DNA from: CAYZDV01 sp964477275
GTDB taxonomy: Bacteria; Acidobacteriota; Aminicenantia; Aminicenantales; Aminicenantaceae
Direction: 5' to 3'
Length of the DNA: 11,694 nt
Assembly: GCA_964477275.1 (NCBI GenBank)
Contig: CAYZDV010000060.1
Span: 1-11,694 of the forward strand
This document shows, piece after piece, positions 7,110 to 11,694 of this stretch; within the stretch, counting starts at the first letter, position 1; every line of letters begins with the position of its first letter. Position numbers and translations under genes: made by a program. The notes beneath the pieces are model-generated. The model was not told the origin of the DNA. It searched no databases and saw nothing but the letters and a program-made list of their open reading frames with translations.

Positions 7110-8246
7110 ATGGTCAAAGTTCTTCACCTGGTGGAAGATCTGAAAACAGGCGGGGCAGAGAGGGTCATCGCGGACATCGCGCTCGGCCTGAGCAGGAAGA
7201 GATTTAATCCGGCTGTCTGGTGCATCAGCGCCGGAGGAGACATCGCCCGGGAGCTTCTGTCCAAAAAGATGGAAGTCCGGATTCCGGGGATTTCGAACTA
7301 CCACAATCCGTTCCGGATTATCAGCCTCGCCCGGTTGCTGGGAAAAGAAAAACCGGACATCGTCCACACTCACGGCTACTTTGCCTCGGTCATCGGAAGG
7401 CTGGCCGCCCGCCTGGCCGGAAGGTCCATCCTCATCACTCATGTCCACAGCACGCACTGGGAATACAAAAAACGCCATCTGCGCATGGAAAGATTCCTCA
7501 GCCGCTTCACCCGCAGGATCGTCTGCTGCTCCCGGGCCGTAGAGAACTTCGTCGTCGGGCAGGAAGGGATTCATCCCTCAAAGACCGCGGTGGTTTACAA
7601 CGGCGTGGACGAGGAGAGATTCTCCGGAATCCCGAATGGGTCCCGGGTCAGGGCCCGGCTCGGGATCAGGCCCGAATCGCCAGTTGTGGGCACCGTCTCT
7701 TCCCTCACCGCTCACAAAGGCCATGCTTATTTTCTGCGGGCCGCGACAAAGATTCTCAATGCCTTTGCTGAGACCAAATTCCTGATTGTCGGAGACGGGC
7801 CTCTGCGGCCCCTCCTGGAAGCCCAGGCTGAAGAGGACCATATCAAGCCGGCCGTCATGTTTCTGGGCCTGAGAAAGGACATTCCGGATTTGCTTTCGGC
7901 CATGGATGTGTTCGTCCTTCCCTCATCAGGAAGAGAAGGCCTGGGGATAGCCGCCATTGAGGCCATGGCTGCTGAAAAGCCGGTGGTGGCCACGAATATC
8001 GGCGGCATTCCCGAAGTGGTCCGAAACGGGATGACCGGTCTTCTGGCCCCCCCGAAAAATGAAGAGGCCCTGGCTGAAGCGGTCATCCAGCTCCTGAAGA
8101 ATCCGGAGATGGCCAGGCATATGGGCAAACAGGGAAAACTCCGCGTGAAAGAAAAATTCACCCTGAAGAAAATGGTTCAAGAGATGGAAAAAATATACGA
8201 AAATGAACTGGCCCGGAAAAGAGGCCTCCAGGATGAAAAGATATAA
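7110..8246 (+). CDS. GT4-family glycosyltransferase
   Basis: This 378-aa retaining GT-B glycosyltransferase of family 4 probably adds one sugar of the repeat unit on the cytoplasmic side. The N-terminal acceptor domain opens with VLHLVEDLKTGGAERVI (4-20) and contains DIVHTHGYFASVIGRLAA (83-100). The donor domain starts after VVYNGVDEERF (161-171) and GTVSSLTAHKGHAYFL (194-209), with LIVGDGPLRPLL (225-236). The E-x7-E signature E276-GLGIAAI-E284 is intact and followed by KPVVATNIGGIPEVV. The C-terminus is helical and charged. It begins 2 nt after the CgeB-like stop without a clear Shine-Dalgarno sequence, so coupling is likely. The next gene overlaps its end by 14 nt. Sugar specificity is unknown. 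Confidence 0.93.
   Translation: MVKVLHLVEDLKTGGAERVIADIALGLSRKRFNPAVWCISAGGDIARELLSKKMEVRIPGISNYHNPFRIISLARLLGKEKPDIVHTHGYFASVIGRLAARLAGRSILITHVHSTHWEYKKRHLRMERFLSRFTRRIVCCSRAVENFVVGQEGIHPSKTAVVYNGVDEERFSGIPNGSRVRARLGIRPESPVVGTVSSLTAHKGHAYFLRAATKILNAFAETKFLIVGDGPLRPLLEAQAEEDHIKPAVMFLGLRKDIPDLLSAMDVFVLPSSGREGLGIAAIEAMAAEKPVVATNIGGIPEVVRNGMTGLLAPPKNEEALAEAVIQLLKNPEMARHMGKQGKLRVKEKFTLKKMVQEMEKIYENELARKRGLQDEKI
8220..8224 (+). promoter_or_regulatory. Ribosome-binding site that decides the start of the second GT4 gene
   Basis: AGAGG lies 8 nt before ATG 8233. The earlier in-frame ATG 8203 has no comparable site and would add an atypical NWPGKEASR extension before the first beta strand. Confidence 0.55.
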
Positions 8247-9360
8247 CCTCCTGTTCACCTCACTCTCCGGGCAGATGGTCGGCGGCGGACAGAAGAGCCT
8301 CCTGCTTCTCCTGGAAAGGCTGGACAAGACCAAATTCAAACCTTTTCTGGTTTGCCCGGCTGAAGGAGGTCTGGTAGAGAAAGCTGAAAAGCTGGGCATC
8401 GAGACGAAAATAATCAAGATGGGAGGCCTGAAAAACGTGAATATTTTCAGACCGCTGACGACCATCCGCAGGCTCCGGGAGTTTATCCTGCAGGCCGGCA
8501 TCCACCTGGTTCACACCGATGCTCCCCGCCAGACATTCTATGCTGGCCTGGCTGTCCGCAACAGAGGCATTCCCCTGGTCTGGCATGCCCGGGTCAGCGA
8601 CACTGAAAAAAGACTCTATGACAGGTTTCTCTTCAACCTCTCCAGCAAAATCATCGCTGTCTCGCAGGCCGTTAAAAAAAGGTTTGAAAAATTCAGAAAC
8701 GAAGCCGGGAAATGCGTTGTCATCTATAACGGCGTTGACCTCAAAGAATTCCGTCCCCGTCCGGGCGACAGGAAAATCAGAGAGGAATTCCGCATTGCGG
8801 AAGGCTGGATGATGGTCGGAACCATGGGCCAGCTTCTCCCCCGCAAAGGCCAGGATGTCTTCCTCAAGGCGGCAGCACTGGTGGCGAGAGGAAACCCTGG
8901 AGTGCGATTTCTGGTCGTCGGCAACGGAAACCAGGGTTTCAGAAAAGAGCTGGAAAAACTGGCCGTGGACCTCGGAATCAGGGATAGGGTGGTCTTCACC
9001 GGCTACCGCCAGGACATCCAGCGCCTGCTGAGCGTCGTGGATATCGTGGTCGTCCCCTCAACCGATGCGGAAGGCTTCTCCCGGGCGATAATCGAAGCCA
9101 TGGCCTGCGCCAGGCCGGTCATCGCCACCGCGGTGGGAGGAAATTCCGAGGCGGTGGAAGAAGGCACAACCGGATTCCTCATCTCTCCCGACAACCCCCA
9201 TCAGCTCTCCGATGCCCTCCAGACTTTGATCGCGGATGAGAAACGACGAAAACAAATGGGAGAAGCCGCAAGGGCCAGGGCCGAACGCCTCTTCAGCATC
9301 AACGCCCACGTGGCCAGAATCGAAGAGGTTTACGAGGAGCTGCTATGCCGCGGCACGTGA
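8233..9360 (+). CDS. GT4-family glycosyltransferase (second)
   Basis: This second family-4 GT-B glycosyltransferase has 375 aa from ATG 8233. That start gives MKRYNLLFTSLSGQMVGGGQ, placing the first beta strand and the glycine-rich acceptor loop where the family has them. ATG 8203 would add ten residues and is less likely. Landmarks are IHLVHTDAPRQTFYAGLA (90-107), VVIYNGVDLKEFRP (162-175), GTMGQLLPRKGQDVFL (196-211), FLVVGNGNQ (226-234) and FTGYRQDIQRLL (255-266). The E-x7-E pair E280-GFSRAII-E288 is followed by ARPVIATAVGGNSEAV. Catalytic and donor-binding features look complete. It overlaps the upstream GT4 by 14 nt and the downstream methyltransferase by 16 nt. The two GT4 proteins share the fold but differ clearly in their acceptor loops (GGAER versus GGGQK), so they probably make different linkages. 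Confidence 0.92.
   Translation: MKRYNLLFTSLSGQMVGGGQKSLLLLLERLDKTKFKPFLVCPAEGGLVEKAEKLGIETKIIKMGGLKNVNIFRPLTTIRRLREFILQAGIHLVHTDAPRQTFYAGLAVRNRGIPLVWHARVSDTEKRLYDRFLFNLSSKIIAVSQAVKKRFEKFRNEAGKCVVIYNGVDLKEFRPRPGDRKIREEFRIAEGWMMVGTMGQLLPRKGQDVFLKAAALVARGNPGVRFLVVGNGNQGFRKELEKLAVDLGIRDRVVFTGYRQDIQRLLSVVDIVVVPSTDAEGFSRAIIEAMACARPVIATAVGGNSEAVEEGTTGFLISPDNPHQLSDALQTLIADEKRRKQMGEAARARAERLFSINAHVARIEEVYEELLCRGT
9334..9339 (+). promoter_or_regulatory. Ribosome-binding site of the methyltransferase gene
   Basis: GAGGAG inside the end of the second GT4 gene lies 5 nt before ATG 9345. It supports that start and the 16-nt gene overlap. Confidence 0.65.
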
Positions 9361-10172
9361 AGTGCAACCTCTGCGGAGAGGATGACACCCGGCTCGTTCA
9401 AAAGGCTGAAGAGCCTTATCGAGTCGTCAGATGCAAGAACTGCGGCCTTGTTTACACCAATCCCCATCCTGACAGGGAAGTGATCGAGGAGCATTATCAG
9501 GAAGACTACTACAGAGAATGGATTGAAAGGCAGATGAAGAGAAGAGTGCCGATGTGGAAGAGGCGGCTCAAAGACCTCCAGAAGCACAAAAGCAACGGCC
9601 GGCTGCTGGATGTGGGCTTCGGGTGCGGGACATTTCTGAAACTCGCCCGGGAAGGGGGATTTGAGGTTTTCGGCACCGAAATCTCCGAATACGCCTGCCG
9701 CTACGCTCAACATGTTCTCGAGCTCGATGTTTTCAGGGGCGAACTGGAGGAGGCCCGTTTGCCGTCAGAAAGCTTTGACCTGGTCACGCTCTGGCACTGT
9801 CTCGAGCATCTGGCCGATCCGAAGGCCGCCCTCAAGGAAATCCACCGGGTGCTCAAAAAAAATGGGCTGCTCCTGGTGGCGGTCCCCAACCTGGACAATT
9901 ATATCACCCGGGTCCTCTATGTCCTGGCCAGGGGAAAGCGCCTCAAGCTCTTTTCCGTGAACGCCAAAGAGCTCCATCTCTGGCACTTCACCACCCAGAG
10001 CCTCGCCGCCCTGCTCAATGCGGCAGGATTCAAAGTGGTGGAGGTCAATCTGGACCTGGCCCAGATCGAGTTTTCCAAAAAAATCGTGGATTTCCTGACC
10101 TCCGGCATCCATGCCCTGACCGGAAAAAACTACGGGGAGGCAATGAAGGCCTACGCGCTCAAGGCAGAATAA
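9345..10172 (+). CDS. SAM-dependent methyltransferase with N-terminal zinc ribbon
   Basis: This 275-aa class I methyltransferase probably methylates a sugar or terminal residue of the glycan. The N-terminus carries two Cys pairs (C7-x2-C10 and C30-x2-C33, the latter as RCKNCGLVYTNPHP), a zinc-ribbon arrangement common in methyltransferases of glycan clusters. The SAM-binding motif I is LLDVGFGCGTFLKLA (87-101) with E112 as the likely ribose-contact acid. FDLVTLWHCLEHLADPKAAL (144-163) and the RVLKKNGLLLVAVPN segment (168-182) follow the class I pattern, and HLWHFTTQSLAALLNAAGF (211-229) the later core. The C-terminal tail is mixed helical. Loss of a zinc would probably unfold the N-terminal lobe; the role of the ribbon is otherwise unknown. 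The substrate cannot be told from sequence. Chain-terminating methylation is possible but not shown. Confidence 0.9.
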   Translation: MPRHVKCNLCGEDDTRLVQKAEEPYRVVRCKNCGLVYTNPHPDREVIEEHYQEDYYREWIERQMKRRVPMWKRRLKDLQKHKSNGRLLDVGFGCGTFLKLAREGGFEVFGTEISEYACRYAQHVLELDVFRGELEEARLPSESFDLVTLWHCLEHLADPKAALKEIHRVLKKNGLLLVAVPNLDNYITRVLYVLARGKRLKLFSVNAKELHLWHFTTQSLAALLNAAGFKVVEVNLDLAQIEFSKKIVDFLTSGIHALTGKNYGEAMKAYALKAE

Positions 10173-10215
10173 GCGAAAAAACGGAGAAGAGATTGTTTTT
10201 AAGGCATGAACTTCA

Positions 10216-11367
10216 ATGAGACGAAAACTCCGCAGGAGGATGTATCTCTATCTGAGAAGAATCGTCCTCTCGATTTTTTCCGGGTTGGTCTTTTTCTGGC
10301 GAAAGAAAGCGTTCAGGAAAGATTCGGCAGAAAAGGTCCTTGTCATCGCCCTGAAAAGGGTGGGCGATACCATCCTTTCCATCCCTGCCTTAAGGGCTGT
10401 CAAGGAAAGCCTTCCCCGGTGCCAGGTGACTGTTTTTGCCGGCGACGAGGTCAAAGACATTCTGGAAAGAATTCCGTATATCGATAACATCATCACCTGG
10501 ACCCCCGGGTCATCTTTCCTCCAGAAAGCCCGGCAGCTCAGGAGATTTTCCAGGAAGAAATTTGACCTGGCCGTGGATTTCACCTGTGACCATACTCTGG
10601 AGGGCGCGTTGCTCGCTTTCTGGAGCGGAGCCAGGTTCCGGGTGGGCTATGGCACTTCCGGCCGGGGTTTTCCCTTCCACTCTTCGGTCAGACATCCGGG
10701 CCACTCCCTTCATGCCAGTGAGGAGATCCTGAATATCGTCAGGGCCATCAGCCTGGATACCGGAGACAGGAGTCCCGCCATTACCGCATCAGAAAAAGCC
10801 TCGGCCGTCATCCAGAGTTTTCTCAAAGAAAACAATGTCGGTGAACAAGACCTGCTTGTGGGCATCCACCCCGGAGGGTACTACCCCACCCAGAGATGGC
10901 CGGCCAGCCGGTTTGCCGAAGTGGCGGATAGGCTGATCAAGAAACACAAAGCGAGAATCATCCTCATGGGCGGGCCTAAAGAAGAGAAACTCATCGCAGA
11001 AATAAAGGCCAACATGACCCAACACCCCATCGCTTTCATCAACCAGTGCCTTGGGAACCTACTGGCCTTGATTCAAACCTGCCACGTCCTCATCTGCAAC
11101 AATTCCGGACCGCTTCATCTGGCCGCTGCTCTTGGAACCCTGACCGTGTCCACCATGGGACCGACTCTGCCCGAACGATGGTGGCCTCAGGGAGAAGGAC
11201 ACATTGTCCTCCGCAAAAATCTGGCCTGTATGCCATGTAACGAGGGCCGCTGCCCGCTGAACACCCACGAATGCCTGACATTGATCACCGTCGAGGAGAT
11301 GACGGAAGCCGCAGAGGCGCAGATCGCCAGGCTCAGAAAAGGACGCAGAGACGATGAGGCCGTTTGA
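10216..11367 (+). CDS. GT9-family glycosyltransferase (LPS heptosyltransferase-like)
   Basis: This 383-aa GT-B protein belongs to family 9, the family of ADP-heptose:LPS heptosyltransferases. Landmarks are KVLVIALKRVGDTILSIPAL (40-59) with the catalytic-position D51, VGIHPGGYYPTQRWPASRF (215-233), ARIILMGGPKEE (246-257), and CNNSGPLHLAAALGT (294-308). A C-terminal Cys cluster CMPCNEGRCPLNTHECL (338-354) is typical of many GT9 proteins. The usual Asp before SGP is Asn296. The N-terminus is long for the family: a very basic stretch (MRRKLRRR), a hydrophobic segment (about 16-28, IVLSIFSGLVFFW) and another basic patch, suggesting membrane attachment. The start ATG 10216 has a distant AAGG (10201-10204, 11 nt). 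ATG 10240 has AGGAGG directly abutting it, which is too close to work for that codon. The 43-nt gap 10173-10215 contains nothing else I can identify. Heptose specificity is not proven. Confidence 0.88.
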   Translation: MRRKLRRRMYLYLRRIVLSIFSGLVFFWRKKAFRKDSAEKVLVIALKRVGDTILSIPALRAVKESLPRCQVTVFAGDEVKDILERIPYIDNIITWTPGSSFLQKARQLRRFSRKKFDLAVDFTCDHTLEGALLAFWSGARFRVGYGTSGRGFPFHSSVRHPGHSLHASEEILNIVRAISLDTGDRSPAITASEKASAVIQSFLKENNVGEQDLLVGIHPGGYYPTQRWPASRFAEVADRLIKKHKARIILMGGPKEEKLIAEIKANMTQHPIAFINQCLGNLLALIQTCHVLICNNSGPLHLAAALGTLTVSTMGPTLPERWWPQGEGHIVLRKNLACMPCNEGRCPLNTHECLTLITVEEMTEAAEAQIARLRKGRRDDEAV

Positions 11368-11694
11368 TTCGAATAACGCCCGGAAGATCCTCATCATCAT
11401 GATGGGCGGCATCGGCAACATGATTTTTTTGACGCCGGCGCTCAAAGCCATGAGGAAGGCGCTTCCTTCGGCAGAGTTTGTTTTCCTGCTCGGCCCTTTC
11501 GGAGCAGAGAAAGTCCTGGAAGCAAGCTTCCTCATCGACAGGAAAATTGTGGCCGGGCCAGAAACGCATTCAGGCCTCCCTGGATTTCTGAGGCTTATCA
11601 GAAAGCTTCGCCAGGAGCGGTTTTCGCTAAGCATCGCCTCCACAGGCACAAACCCCGTGAAAAGCGGCCTTCTCTGTCTGCTGGCCGGAATCCG
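11354..11694 (+). CDS. Second GT9-family glycosyltransferase, 3' end beyond window
   Basis: An open frame starts at ATG 11354, overlaps the previous GT9 gene by 14 nt, and stays open to the right edge (113 codons plus two bases). AAAAGGA (11337-11343) lies 10 nt upstream. The product begins with a short leader and then KILIIMMGGIGNMIFLTPAL (11-30), the GT9 N-terminal loop, followed by KAMRKALPSAEFVFLLGP, matching the family's first beta-alpha-beta unit. The residue that is usually Asp in the G-D loop is Asn22 here (codon AAC, 11417-11419). The donor-binding half lies outside the window, so completeness and activity cannot be judged. A 7-T run (11424-11430) sits in the same motif, but the frame on both sides is coherent. 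Confidence 0.85.
   Translation, partial: MRPFDSNNARKILIIMMGGIGNMIFLTPALKAMRKALPSAEFVFLLGPFGAEKVLEASFLIDRKIVAGPETHSGLPGFLRLIRKLRQERFSLSIASTGTNPVKSGLLCLLAGI

Noticed and set aside
7020..7574. 184-codon antisense frame across the CgeB-like/GT4 junction
   Set aside because: Shadow of two well-supported + strand genes, without domain features.
8203..8232. ATG 8203 as start of the second GT4
   Set aside because: Weak upstream RBS, a 44-nt overlap with the previous gene, and an extra segment before the first beta strand; ATG 8233 has AGAGG at 8 nt.
10206..10487. 93-codon + strand frame from ATG 10206
   Set aside because: Out-of-frame shadow of the GT9 gene; its ATG lies only 1 nt after AAGG and the product has no recognisable features.
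1..11694. CRISPR arrays, tRNA/rRNA genes, insertion sequences, toxin-antitoxin or phage-defence genes
   Set aside because: Looked for and not seen: no regular repeat-spacer pattern, no cloverleaf-like sequence noticed, no transposase-like frames. Nearly all of the window is filled by polysaccharide genes.

Overview
The window is one stretch of a cell-surface polysaccharide locus. All ten recognisable genes lie on the + strand and are packed almost end to end. The export and chain-length machinery (outer-membrane exporter, Wzz/Wzc-type tyrosine kinase) and two family-9 glycosyltransferases of the LPS heptosyltransferase type imply a diderm (Gram-negative) bacterium. Base composition looks moderately GC-rich (judged by eye, not counted). 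The gene repertoire would fit Desulfobacterota or similar deep Gram-negative lineages, but I cannot assign a taxon from the sequence alone. No mobile element, tRNA, rRNA or CRISPR array is visible.

Layout. Positions 1-2907 hold the export/length-control module: a 5'-truncated Wza-like exporter, then a fused Wzz-Wzc co-polymerase/tyrosine autokinase. After a 113-nt gap, 3021-4397 encodes a Wzy/WaaL-type polymerase or ligase. After an 89-nt gap that holds a possible 12-codon leader ORF, 4487-6061 encodes a Wzx-type flippase. From 6058 to the right edge comes the sugar-assembly module. It contains a CgeB-like glycosyltransferase, two GT4 glycosyltransferases, a methyltransferase with an N-terminal CxxC/CxxC zinc ribbon, a complete GT9 glycosyltransferase, and the 5' part of a second GT9 gene that runs off the right edge.

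How it works together (inference from families). The glycosyltransferases and methyltransferase would build and decorate a lipid-linked repeat unit on the cytoplasmic face. Wzx would flip it, the Wzy/WaaL-like protein would polymerise or ligate it in the periplasm, the Wzz/Wzc protein would set chain length, and the Wza-like protein would pass it through the outer membrane. The initiating phosphoglycosyltransferase is not in the window. Many junctions overlap (4, 14, 16 and 14 nt) or are separated by 2 nt, suggesting translational coupling; I see no intrinsic terminator between genes.

The pathway is a known type. The points worth a second look are residue-level departures from family consensus: Gly for the first Walker A' Asp in the kinase, Asp for the ligase-motif His, and Asn for the catalytic-position Asp in the second GT9. 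Two translation-control candidates stand out as well: a leader ORF ahead of the flippase and a hairpin over the ribosome-binding site of the polymerase/ligase gene.
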